Assembly (NCBI GenBank): GCA_002335345.1
Contig: DDCS01000136.1
Location: forward strand, 1 to 22,283
Reading direction: 5' to 3'
DNA length: 22,283 nucleotides
Source of the DNA: Flavobacteriaceae bacterium UBA2000
GTDB lineage: Bacteria; Bacteroidota; Bacteroidia; Flavobacteriales; Flavobacteriaceae
The notes under the pieces: generated by a model
Seen by the model: the letters and a program-made list of their open reading frames with translations, nothing else
Told to the model about the DNA's origin: nothing
The model's database searches: none
Made by a program: the position numbers and the translations under genes
Shown here: one piece after another, positions 1 through 7,467 of the stretch
Layout of the letters: each line of letters opens with the position of its first letter
Numbering within the stretch: the stretch's first letter is position 1

Positions 1-1
1 G

Positions 2-667
2 GATTCGGATCGCTTACAACTTTTAGATCCATTTACCCCGATTGCCAACGAATCGGTTCAAAACATGAATTTATTAATCAAGGCCAAAGGCAAGTGTACC
101 ACAGATCACATCTCAATGGCTGGGCCATGGCTTCGCTATCGCGGTCATTTGGACAATATTGCAAACAATACGCTCATCGGAGCGGTCAATGCCTTTAATG
201 AAAAGACCAATTTTGTTAAAAATCAATTGACTGGTGAATATGGTGGCGTTCCTGATACGCAACGTGACTATAAAAAGAACGGTATCATGACTATGGTTGT
301 GGGGGACCATAATTACGGTGAGGGTTCTTCTCGAGAGCATGCAGCAATGCAGCCGCGTCATTTAGGGGTCGCCGCTGTATTGGTAAAATCCTTTGCACGT
401 ATTCACGAAACCAACCTTAAAAAGCAAGGCATGTTAGCCTTGACTTTTAATAACGAAGCCGATTACGACAAAATTCAAGAGGACGATAAATTGAGTTTAG
501 TGGATATCGCAGATTTTTCTCCAGGGCGTGCTTTGACCCTCCAATTGACTCATGCTGACAGTACCACCGAAGAGATTAAGGTAAATCATTCCTATAATGC
601 GCAGCAAATTGAATGGTTTAAATATGGTTCTGCATTAAATTTGATCAAAGAGCAAAATCACGCTTAG
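2..667 (+). CDS. Aconitate hydratase, C-terminal part (5' end outside window)
   Basis: This is the C-terminal swivel domain of a mitochondrial-type aconitase, which interconverts citrate and isocitrate in the cytoplasmic TCA cycle. The reading frame is open from base 2 and runs through the first visible ATG at 65, so that ATG is internal and the real start lies upstream of the window. Visible family motifs are KCTTDHISMAGPWL (about residues 31-44 of the visible fragment) and GDHNYGEGSSREHAAMQPRH (about 93-112). In known aconitases the GSSREHA segment carries active-site serine and arginine residues that bind substrate. The iron-sulfur-binding cysteines belong to the missing N-terminal part. 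The TAG stop at 665-667 overlaps by four bases the stop end of the convergent nucleotidyltransferase gene, so there is no separate terminator region. The identification is secure; only the upstream extent is unknown. Confidence 0.96.
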   Translation, partial: DSDRLQLLDPFTPIANESVQNMNLLIKAKGKCTTDHISMAGPWLRYRGHLDNIANNTLIGAVNAFNEKTNFVKNQLTGEYGGVPDTQRDYKKNGIMTMVVGDHNYGEGSSREHAAMQPRHLGVAAVLVKSFARIHETNLKKQGMLALTFNNEADYDKIQEDDKLSLVDIADFSPGRALTLQLTHADSTTEEIKVNHSYNAQQIEWFKYGSALNLIKEQNHA

Positions 668-1590
668 TCTTTAGATTCTTCATTGAGAAAACGCTGTACC
701 GCAGCGATGTCACTGGCCTGTGTTAAATCAGGGACGTGCTCGTTTCTGGGAATAACCAGAAGTTTGATGTTATGATCCGTAATCATGAGTTTTACCGCGG
801 TAGGCAATTCTTTTTCTAATCGCTCTGGATGCATGGGGCATTGCTGAAGTGAGGACCATAAATCTGATCCTTTAAACTTCCAAAGGTTCATGCTTACATT
901 GAGGTCTTGTCCCTGCGCCCGCAGGCGCTGGGTCATTTTTTCGTCTGGCTTTTCAATGAGTTCGGTCATATATCCTTGTTTATCCGTAACCAAAAGGGCA
1001 AAACTTCTGATTTTGGATAAGGGGAAGTTTAAACCCTGTCGATGATAACCGATTAAGGCATTTTTATTTGGGGTGTTAATCAAAGCCAAAAAAGCTTCTT
1101 TGGAATATAAATTATCGGCATTACAAACGATAAATTCTTGATTGAGTAGTTCAGGGAACTGTTCCAGACATTGCTGCAAAGCGTCTGCGGTCCCCATGGG
1201 TTTTTCACGACCTTCAGGGATCTTTTGATAAGCGAAATCAATGGTTATTTCATCCTTTAAAGTGTTTGGGGCATTTTGATTATCCTGAACCATACTTTTA
1301 TTTTTTTCAAAATGGTTTTTAAAAGCGGTTCCAGGAGCCTGAATGATCATGACCACTCGAGTGATTCCGGCCCGATGGGCCTCATCGAGTAATAAATCTA
1401 TAGCGGTTTGCCCTTGGTCATCTAGAGGGATTAAGCCTTTGTGGTTGCTCAATCCTGTGCTAAGGTTCCACTCGGGTATTGCTGAAGATAATTCAGTTTT
1501 AAGCCCCGTTTGTAAGACCTCAAGTGACTTTTTCATTCGAGAGGAAGCCCCTGCGGCTAAAATGATTAAAGACGGGTTACGCGCTTTCAT
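664..1590 (-). CDS. Sugar-phosphate nucleotidyltransferase (NTP_transferase family)
   Basis: A 308-residue protein with the Rossmann-like fold motifs of NDP-sugar pyrophosphorylases, which make an NDP-sugar from a sugar-1-phosphate and an NTP. Visible motifs are LIILAAGASSRM (residues 8-19, nucleotide-binding loop), KGLIPLD (about 50-56), KPMGTADAL (about 130-138), FIVCNADNLY with its metal-binding aspartate, and ELIEKPDE. About 30 residues separate the first loop from KGLIPLD, more than in GalU- or RmlA-type enzymes, so the substrate cannot be read from close analogy. It is the last gene of a minus-strand operon, 19 bases after the GHMP kinase. Kinase plus pyrophosphorylase suggests a sugar salvage route ending in an activated nucleotide sugar; this is inference. 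The family call is firm but the specific substrate is unknown. Confidence 0.85.
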   Translation of the reverse strand: MKARNPSLIILAAGASSRMKKSLEVLQTGLKTELSSAIPEWNLSTGLSNHKGLIPLDDQGQTAIDLLLDEAHRAGITRVVMIIQAPGTAFKNHFEKNKSMVQDNQNAPNTLKDEITIDFAYQKIPEGREKPMGTADALQQCLEQFPELLNQEFIVCNADNLYSKEAFLALINTPNKNALIGYHRQGLNFPLSKIRSFALLVTDKQGYMTELIEKPDEKMTQRLRAQGQDLNVSMNLWKFKGSDLWSSLQQCPMHPERLEKELPTAVKLMITDHNIKLLVIPRNEHVPDLTQASDIAAVQRFLNEESKD

Positions 1591-1609
1591 GATTGAGTTT
1601 TATGTTGAT

Positions 1610-2698
1610 TTAAGATGAGGTATGATGACATCCTTGATCGATTTTAATGGGGTAGACCGCTGGTGCACCCGCCTCTAACAATACATGGCACAAGGTGTTT
1701 TGTTTCGCCTCGGGAACAAGAAATACGCAGCATCCACCGTGTCCCGATCCAACGATTTTCCCTCCGAAAGCCCCATGATTAAGTCCCATTTGAATCCATT
1801 GATCAATTTTTGGGTGCGATACCTTTAAAACCTGACTCAATTCATGATGGTGGGCAGACATCAGTGTTCCGATTCGGGCGAGGTCTGGCGGCTTATTTTT
1901 TAACTCATCGAGTGCGGCCAAAGTTATTTCATGGTTGCGCACTGCGGCCTCTGCGTAATGACGTAATTCAGGTGAAACATGACCGATGATTTCATCTAGA
2001 TTTTTGATTCTTGCCGCTTCCAATGAAAAGTTGGGGTCGATTTGTCGAATTTGTTCGAAGGCATCAGTGGCGCGTTTACGCACTGAGCCAATGGTGGACA
2101 GTGTTTGTTTTTTAATCTTCGAATCAGCCAAAACCAAACTCATTTCGGGAAGAGATAAGGGGGTTACCCGGATTGAGGCTCCCGTATTGATGTACACTAA
2201 TCCCCCGTGCCCAATGGTGTATTGATCCATCTGTCCCCCTGGACTTTGATGCTCTATAACTTCTGCTTCAAAGGCCATTTGCCCAAGTTGATCCCTCGAG
2301 GGTATAGTACCATTGCCAAAGGCAAGCGCTAGCGTATAAAGCCAGCCCACCACTAAGGCTGATGAACTCGAAACCCCGGCATTGACAGGTATGTCACTAC
2401 TAATGCGAATTCGCAATCCGTGTTTGGGGGTGTAACCATAACGGGCCGCAACGCGTAATCCAGCGCGAAAAAAATCGATTTCTGCACGCTGAGGATAACA
2501 CTGCGCTGGATCGATTGGGATTTCCAAGTGTTGACCAAGGTCCGATAAGTCAAATATAAATAAGTTTGTGGTGGTAGGGCAGACCTCGAAATTCATAAAC
2601 CGATCAATGGTTCCCGCAATGACAGGAAGCCCTAAATAATCCTGATGGTCTCCAAATAAACAGACACGGGCTGGACTATGGACGGTAAAAGACTGCAT
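1610..2698 (-). CDS. GHMP-family sugar kinase, galactokinase-like
   Basis: A 362-residue small-molecule kinase of the GHMP superfamily, expected to phosphorylate a sugar, probably at C1, in the cytoplasm. The N-terminal sugar-binding signature is present in divergent form, PARVCLFGDHQDYLG (residues 9-23), where galactokinases usually have PGRVNLIGEH-DYN. The ATP-binding loop is IPVNAGVSSSSAL (103-115), and GGQMDQ (154-159) supplies the likely catalytic aspartate D158, paired with R11. The third GHMP motif is GSGHGG (317-322). All core catalytic elements therefore look intact. The gene starts two bases after the stop of the GH109-like enzyme and is followed after 19 bases by the nucleotidyltransferase, so the three are probably cotranscribed. 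The divergent signature argues against plain galactose as substrate. GalNAc, by analogy with human GALK2, or an uronic acid or heptose are alternatives that the sequence alone does not decide. Confidence 0.83.
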   Translation of the reverse strand: MQSFTVHSPARVCLFGDHQDYLGLPVIAGTIDRFMNFEVCPTTTNLFIFDLSDLGQHLEIPIDPAQCYPQRAEIDFFRAGLRVAARYGYTPKHGLRIRISSDIPVNAGVSSSSALVVGWLYTLALAFGNGTIPSRDQLGQMAFEAEVIEHQSPGGQMDQYTIGHGGLVYINTGASIRVTPLSLPEMSLVLADSKIKKQTLSTIGSVRKRATDAFEQIRQIDPNFSLEAARIKNLDEIIGHVSPELRHYAEAAVRNHEITLAALDELKNKPPDLARIGTLMSAHHHELSQVLKVSHPKIDQWIQMGLNHGAFGGKIVGSGHGGCCVFLVPEAKQNTLCHVLLEAGAPAVYPIKIDQGCHHTSS

Positions 2699-2700
2699 AT

Positions 2701-4086
2701 TTATTGTTTTCCGTAGACTGTTTTCATCCAGTCTATCGGCGCCCTTTTAATCCAATTGCCACGGGTAAAATCGGGAAAATCTTGTACTTCTCCGCCATTG
2801 GCTATGGATTGCTCCGAAAGCGGGGTAATGGCGCTCCAAGCGGCAGCGTCGTAAGCGTCAAGCGGGGGCGCCACTTTATTTATAGCGGAGCGCACAAAGG
2901 CTTGTAACACAAAAAAGTCCATTCCGCCATGACCCGCTCCAGTGGCGAGTTCACCGTACTGCTGCCACAGAGGATGGTCGTACTGCTCGAGCCAAGGAGT
3001 GGCATTATCCCACCGATGGGCATGCTCGGCCCGGTCTTCAATGTATATGCGGTTTCCATCCACTTCCCATAAGCCATTGCTTCCCTGAACTCTGAACCCG
3101 AGTGAATACGGTCTTGGAGAATTACAGTCATGGGTGACGATAATGGTTTCTCCTCGAGCCGTCTCAATCATCGAGGTGATGATATCGCCTTGAGCGAATT
3201 TTAATTTCGCGTTGGGGTGGTCTGGCCCGCCTACACGCACTATATAATTGTGCAATCCAACGCCTTTTGTCGCCATCGAGGACATACTTACAAATCGGTT
3301 GCCTCGATTGATATCACTCATTACGGCAATGGGACCTACGCCATGGGTGGGATAAACATCGGCATTGCGCTTCAGACTGTGCTGAGTCCGCCAAGCTGAT
3401 TCTGAAATTCCTTTGGGGCCAAATTCAGCGCCGAGGCCATAAGCCGTTTTGCCATCGTTGAATTTGACAAAACGAAGATCGTGCTGATAACCACATCTAA
3501 AGTGTAAAAGTTCACCGAACACCTCTTGACGAACCATATTGAGTACGGCCATTATATCGCGGCGGTAACACACATTTTCCAAAATCATCAGGTGACTGCC
3601 GGTTTGTTCATGGACATTTACGAGATCCCAGCATTCTTCCATTGAATTGGCCGCAGAAACTTCAAGCCCCGTATATTTACCAGCCCACATGGCGTCTTTA
3701 GCCATACGGGTGTGCCACAACCAAGGTGTTGAGATGATCACTGCATCAACCTCATTTAAATCCAAAAGATTTTTATAATCGTCCTCGTTTTTTTGAAAAA
3801 CTTTAGGTTTTTTTTGTCCGGCCTCGGAAATCATTTCGAGTGCGATGTCGATACGTCGGGGATCAATGTCACAGAGGGCAGTAACAAGGCAGTCTGAACG
3901 GAGCAATAAATTATTCAGGTGATTGGTTCCACGCAACCCCACGCCAATGAGTCCCACACGTAGTTTTTCTTCAAGGTTTGTTGCAGCAGCGTTTAAACTC
4001 CAGCCGGGTAATGTAGTTAATGCTGCGCCTGCAAGCGCTGTGTTTTTGACAAAATCTCTTCGGGTGGTCATGGTATGGTTTTTCAT
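2701..4086 (-). CDS. Tat-exported Gfo/Idh/MocA-family protein, GH109-like glycosidase
   Basis: A 461-residue protein beginning with a textbook twin-arginine signal, TTRRDFVKN (residues 7-15), followed by a hydrophobic stretch ending near LNAAA (31-35), so it is predicted to be exported already folded with its cofactor. The dinucleotide-binding loop is GVGLRG (48-53), and Gfo/Idh/MocA elements follow. Segments such as ILENVCYRRD (168-177), VYPTHGVGP (244-252), GHGGMDFF, YDAAAWSAITPLSEQSIANG and DFPDFTRGNW match my memory of the GH109 alpha-N-acetylgalactosaminidases (type enzyme from Elizabethkingia), which use bound NAD in a redox-assisted hydrolysis. The start is the ATG at 4086; an in-frame ATG at 4071 would still keep the Tat motif. 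It is the first gene of the kinase and nucleotidyltransferase operon. Assignment to GH109 is good, but the exact glycan is inferred, because the family includes sequences of untested specificity. Confidence 0.85.
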   Translation of the reverse strand: MKNHTMTTRRDFVKNTALAGAALTTLPGWSLNAAATNLEEKLRVGLIGVGLRGTNHLNNLLLRSDCLVTALCDIDPRRIDIALEMISEAGQKKPKVFQKNEDDYKNLLDLNEVDAVIISTPWLWHTRMAKDAMWAGKYTGLEVSAANSMEECWDLVNVHEQTGSHLMILENVCYRRDIMAVLNMVRQEVFGELLHFRCGYQHDLRFVKFNDGKTAYGLGAEFGPKGISESAWRTQHSLKRNADVYPTHGVGPIAVMSDINRGNRFVSMSSMATKGVGLHNYIVRVGGPDHPNAKLKFAQGDIITSMIETARGETIIVTHDCNSPRPYSLGFRVQGSNGLWEVDGNRIYIEDRAEHAHRWDNATPWLEQYDHPLWQQYGELATGAGHGGMDFFVLQAFVRSAINKVAPPLDAYDAAAWSAITPLSEQSIANGGEVQDFPDFTRGNWIKRAPIDWMKTVYGKQ

Positions 4087-4149
4087 AAAAATAGTTTTTT
4101 TTGGGCATTAATGAATAATTTTTGACAGGATTCTGGCGCCCTGAATGGA

Positions 4150-4180
4150 TTGTTCCGAGCGTTTTAAATCAGTATCTTTG
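4150..4180 (+). promoter_or_regulatory. Bacteroidetes-type promoter of the men cluster
   Basis: TATCTTTG at 4173-4180 is a perfect fit to the Bacteroidetes -7 consensus TAnnTTTG. A TTG at 4150-4152, 20 bases upstream, can serve as the -33 element. The first gene (menI) starts 26 bases after the box, leaving a short leader. The site lies in the 120-base divergent gap between the GH109-like gene and the men cluster. I found no comparable box facing the GH109 gene. Confidence 0.65.
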
Positions 4181-4206
4181 GAAGCTCTTGTTTAAGCCCG
4201 TAGCCT

Positions 4207-4623
4207 ATGGAGACAACTCAGTTACTTGATAAAATCAACGCCTATTGCAAAGGCACCCTCATGGAGACCTTGGAGATTGAATACGTGGCCATTGATGCGG
4301 ATTCTTTAACGGCCAAAATGCCGGTTTCCCCTAAAGTTCATCAACCCGATGGGGTTTTGCACGGTGGTGCGACTTTAGCCTTAGCTGAGAGCGTGGGGAG
4401 TGCAGCGGCTCAAGTTTTAATGGCCGATAAACAAGTGCAAATTCGCGGTTTAGAACTCTCGGGAAATCATGTTAAAAGCGTGCGTTCAGGTTATGTATGG
4501 GCCAAGGCTACGATTCTTCATCGCGGGAAAACCACCCAGCTTTGGCAAATTCATGTTACCGACGATCAAGCGGCGCTGGTCAGTGTCGTTAAATTCACAA
4601 CCATGATTTTAAATAGAGATTAA
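4207..4623 (+). CDS. menI: Hotdog-fold thioesterase, probable 1,4-dihydroxy-2-naphthoyl-CoA hydrolase
   Basis: A 138-residue single hotdog domain of the PaaI/YdiI type. The core motif VLHGGATLALAES (residues 50-62) carries H52 and a glutamate at 61, which aligns with the catalytic glutamate of E. coli YdiI (MenI). A second matching stretch, GNHVKSVRSG (86-95), corresponds to the conserved NANHLRSVRSG segment of YdiI. MenI hydrolyses DHNA-CoA to free DHNA before prenylation by MenA. Placement directly in front of menF, with zero intergenic bases and in the same operon as menD and menB, strongly supports this role over a general acyl-CoA thioesterase. Length is normal for the family. The ATG at 4207 follows a consensus promoter by 26 bases. 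Confidence 0.85.
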   Translation: METTQLLDKINAYCKGTLMETLEIEYVAIDADSLTAKMPVSPKVHQPDGVLHGGATLALAESVGSAAAQVLMADKQVQIRGLELSGNHVKSVRSGYVWAKATILHRGKTTQLWQIHVTDDQAALVSVVKFTTMILNRD

Positions 4624-5700
4624 GTGAATCACTTATCCGAAACGATTCGAAATCACATCCAGGCGCATTGGCCAATGCTTTGTTTTTTAAAACCCAATGC
4701 ACAGGAAATTGAATTCTGGTTTTCGCATGGTCAAGCTTTGGAAAATTTATCCACAGGGCCAAAGTTTTATGTACAAGGGTTTAATCCGCAGGAGCCCGTC
4801 CACGTCTGGAGTGGTGACTCTTTTGATTGCACGCAAGTTAACCTCAAGGATTTAGAACAATATTTTACCCACCAGCACCCGAGCGCGGACCAATCGTGGA
4901 GCGCACCCACACAGGACCATGTCCGTTTGGCTTATGAAGGGCTCATCCAACGAGCGGTAGACGCCATTCAAAGGGGAATCATCAGCAAGGTTGTCCTTTC
5001 TCGCGTTCAAGGTTTTCATGTCCCAAAGGTGGATTGGCTTTATCTCATGTTGCGCTTAATCCATACAGACCAAAATGCTTTTCGCTATTTGATGGTCCAT
5101 CCTGAACTTGGTATTTGGTGTGGGGCAACCCCCGAGCTGCTTATTTCGTCAGAGGAAAACAATTTTTCTACCATGGCCTTAGCAGGAACACGATGGTTGG
5201 AGGGGGAAGAATTTCCCGAGTGGACTGAAAAGGAATTTGAAGAACACCATTGGGTTGTTCGCGAGATTCTAGGTACCCTCAAGCCTTTTGCCGATGCCAG
5301 TCAAAACGAGCCCCATGATCACCAAGCGGGATCAATTCAGCATTTGCGCACAGATATCAGCGGTAGTATTAGGGTGCCCTATAGTGTTTTGGATTTGGCC
5401 CGAAGCCTGCATCCAACCCCTGCAGTATGCGGATTCCCAAAAAAAACAGCCCTTGATTTTATTGGGGCCAATGAAGGCTATAACCGAGGTCTTTACACGG
5501 GGTATTTAGGCCTTTTTAATCCAGAGCAGCATTGGGCAGAATTTTATGTCAATCTGCGCTGTATGCAATTTAAGGACGACCGATTTAAGTTATTTGTCGG
5601 GGGAGGAGTTACCAGAGATTCGAACCCAAATAAGGAATGGATCGAAACCCAAAGAAAAATGACCACTATGGGGCAGGTTATTGCACCATTTATTGAGTAG
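4624..5700 (+). CDS. menF: Isochorismate synthase
   Basis: A 358-residue chorismate-binding enzyme that converts chorismate to isochorismate, the entry step to menaquinone. Visible family elements are SKVVLSR (residues 121-127, with K122 at the position of the MenF catalytic lysine), IWCGATPELL (164-173), ALAGTRW (185-191), HLRTDISG (240-247), LHPTPAVCGFPK (262-273) and the C-terminal magnesium and substrate segment from GANEGYNRGLYTGY to FVGGGVTRDSNP. The start is a GTG directly abutting the TAA of menI, which suggests translational coupling; the next in-frame ATG at 4675 would remove 17 residues. It is shorter than E. coli MenF because the N-terminal part is reduced. A siderophore-type EntC function is possible on sequence alone, but the men neighbours make menF much more likely. 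Confidence 0.92.
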   Translation: MNHLSETIRNHIQAHWPMLCFLKPNAQEIEFWFSHGQALENLSTGPKFYVQGFNPQEPVHVWSGDSFDCTQVNLKDLEQYFTHQHPSADQSWSAPTQDHVRLAYEGLIQRAVDAIQRGIISKVVLSRVQGFHVPKVDWLYLMLRLIHTDQNAFRYLMVHPELGIWCGATPELLISSEENNFSTMALAGTRWLEGEEFPEWTEKEFEEHHWVVREILGTLKPFADASQNEPHDHQAGSIQHLRTDISGSIRVPYSVLDLARSLHPTPAVCGFPKKTALDFIGANEGYNRGLYTGYLGLFNPEQHWAEFYVNLRCMQFKDDRFKLFVGGGVTRDSNPNKEWIETQRKMTTMGQVIAPFIE

Positions 5701-5724
5701 AGGTAGTTCCCTTTTGTATCTTTG
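5693..5724 (+). promoter_or_regulatory. Promoter predicted to give a leaderless menD mRNA
   Basis: TATCTTTG at 5717-5724 matches the -7 consensus exactly, and a TTG at 5693-5695 lies 21 bases upstream as a possible -33 element. Only six bases (5725-5730) separate the box from the menD ATG at 5731, so transcription would begin at or within a base or two of the start codon. The in-frame TTG at 5722-5724 is part of the box itself and is therefore not a credible translation start. The site lies in the 30-base menF-menD gap and implies an internal promoter in the men operon. Confidence 0.6.
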
Positions 5725-5730
5725 TACACC

Positions 5731-7458
5731 ATGGATTATTCCCGTCTTATTCTATCTCATTTGGTCGTGCAGCATTGCCAAGCAGGGGGTATTGAATCGG
5801 TAGTCATTTCTCCTGGCTCTCGTAATGCGCCCTTAGTCATGGATTTTACGGCTTATCCTGGCTTTAAGTGCTATAGCATTGTGGATGAGCGAAGTGCTGG
5901 GTTTTTTGCCTTAGGCATTGCCCAACAAACGCGACGCCCAGTCGCTTTGGTGTGCACCTCTGGAAGCGCTTTGGTCAATTACTTTCCCGCCATAACCGAG
6001 GCTTATTACAGTCAGTTACCCCTTGTGGTTATTTCGGCAGATCGACCGGAGCGTCTAATCGACAGAGGAGAGGGGCAAACAATAAATCAAAAAAATATTT
6101 TTGGGAGCCATGTTTTGGGGTCTGTCCATCTCTCTGATCAGGAACCTGACTTATATCAAGCGTCAAATCAATTGCATAAAACTTTTAAAAAAGCGGCAAG
6201 CTTATGGGGTCCCATACACATTAATGTCCCTATGGACGAACCTCTTTACGCTGTGGCACAAGAGCCCGTTGATTTTGATTTTAACCTCTTAACCCATGAC
6301 CAAGATTTTTTTGAGCAACCCACAGAGGCGTCTCGGTTACAAAAGGTGTATCATCAATATCATTCGGCTACAAAAAAAATGATACTTGTCGGTGCGCTAC
6401 CGCCAAATTCAATTGCTAAAGCTGTCGTAGACCATTGGCGCAGTGATCCCAGTATCATTGTGTTGATCGAAACTTTGGCCAATGTGCACGATTCAGATTT
6501 TATATCGGGAATTGATCAGGTTATTACTGATTTTCCAATGAATCGCATGCAGGAGTTTAAACCAGATTTACTGATCAGTTTAGGGGGGATGATTGTCTCT
6601 AAGCGCATTAAGAAATTATTGCGGGCGATGGGCATTCAGTGCCATTGGCATATCGGAATTGAGCGACCCAATGACACGTTCTTTGCGCTCAAGGAACATA
6701 TTAATTTGGTGCCAAATCAATTTTTTACCGGGGTGATGGAGCATTCGTATCAAGCGGATTCATCTGCGTCTCAGTTTAAAAGTACTTGGCTGAGTTTAAA
6801 AATGACCCGTTTGACAGGCCATAAATCTTTTGTTTCCTCCGCCCCATATAGCGATTTTACGGTTCACCGTACTATTTTAGAGTGTCTTCCCAACCACATA
6901 AATCTCCAGTTGGCCAATAGCGCAAGTATTCGCTACGCGCAATTATTTGAGGCCAATCCAACGCACGCGATTTATTGTAATCGAGGGACCAGCGGAATAG
7001 AAGGAAGTATGAGCACGGCGATTGGTGCAGCCATTAGTGCTCAGGAGACCCAAAATAGAGCGACAGTTTTTATTACTGGAGATCTAAGTTTTTTCTACGA
7101 CATCAATGCCCTTTGGCAAAAGTATACGCCGAACTCATTGAGAATAATTATCGTAAACAATAACGGTGGGGGGATTTTTCGCATACTCCCCGGAGCCAAA
7201 CAAATTAAACCATTCGAAACGTTTTTAGAGACGACTCATAGCCGAAATGCATCACTGATGGCCAGTGAATTTGGCTTTGAGTATTTTGACGCACACAATT
7301 TAAACGCTTTAAAAAGTATTCTAGAATCATTTTTTAACCCCAGTAGCGCACCGCGTATTTTAGAAGTTTTTACCCCAAGCACACTTAATGATCAGGTGTT
7401 GAATGAGTATTTTGACCATTTAAAAGTAAATACAGGAACTCCCGCTCTAAAATTTTAA
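5731..7458 (+). CDS. menD: 2-succinyl-5-enolpyruvyl-6-hydroxy-3-cyclohexene-1-carboxylate synthase
   Basis: A 575-residue thiamine-diphosphate enzyme that joins isochorismate and 2-oxoglutarate to give SEPHCHC. N-terminal domain motifs are SPGSRNAPL (residues 27-35), VDERSAGFFALG (51-62, containing the glutamate that activates the cofactor) and CTSGSA (75-80). ISADRPERL follows at about 101-109. The C-terminal domain has GTSGIEGSMSTA and the TPP motif running from GDLSFFYDINALW (about 450) to NNNGGGIF (about 476-483). Length and domain order are normal for MenD. I place the start at the ATG at 5731 rather than the TTG at 5722, because that TTG overlaps a consensus promoter box and the family begins close to this ATG. 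It lies 30 bases after menF, with cvfB nine bases downstream. Confidence 0.95.
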   Translation: MDYSRLILSHLVVQHCQAGGIESVVISPGSRNAPLVMDFTAYPGFKCYSIVDERSAGFFALGIAQQTRRPVALVCTSGSALVNYFPAITEAYYSQLPLVVISADRPERLIDRGEGQTINQKNIFGSHVLGSVHLSDQEPDLYQASNQLHKTFKKAASLWGPIHINVPMDEPLYAVAQEPVDFDFNLLTHDQDFFEQPTEASRLQKVYHQYHSATKKMILVGALPPNSIAKAVVDHWRSDPSIIVLIETLANVHDSDFISGIDQVITDFPMNRMQEFKPDLLISLGGMIVSKRIKKLLRAMGIQCHWHIGIERPNDTFFALKEHINLVPNQFFTGVMEHSYQADSSASQFKSTWLSLKMTRLTGHKSFVSSAPYSDFTVHRTILECLPNHINLQLANSASIRYAQLFEANPTHAIYCNRGTSGIEGSMSTAIGAAISAQETQNRATVFITGDLSFFYDINALWQKYTPNSLRIIIVNNNGGGIFRILPGAKQIKPFETFLETTHSRNASLMASEFGFEYFDAHNLNALKSILESFFNPSSAPRILEVFTPSTLNDQVLNEYFDHLKVNTGTPALKF

Positions 7459-7467
7459 ATTTCATCT

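Noticed and set aside
4087..4206. Possible small RNA or riboswitch in the divergent gap before the men cluster
   Set aside because: No stable hairpin or known riboswitch core is visible. The gap is explained by the men promoter and the start region of the GH109 gene.
5722..5730. TTG as menD start, three residues longer
   Set aside because: The TTG forms the end of a consensus TATCTTTG promoter box, and the ATG at 5731 gives a normal MenD N-terminus.
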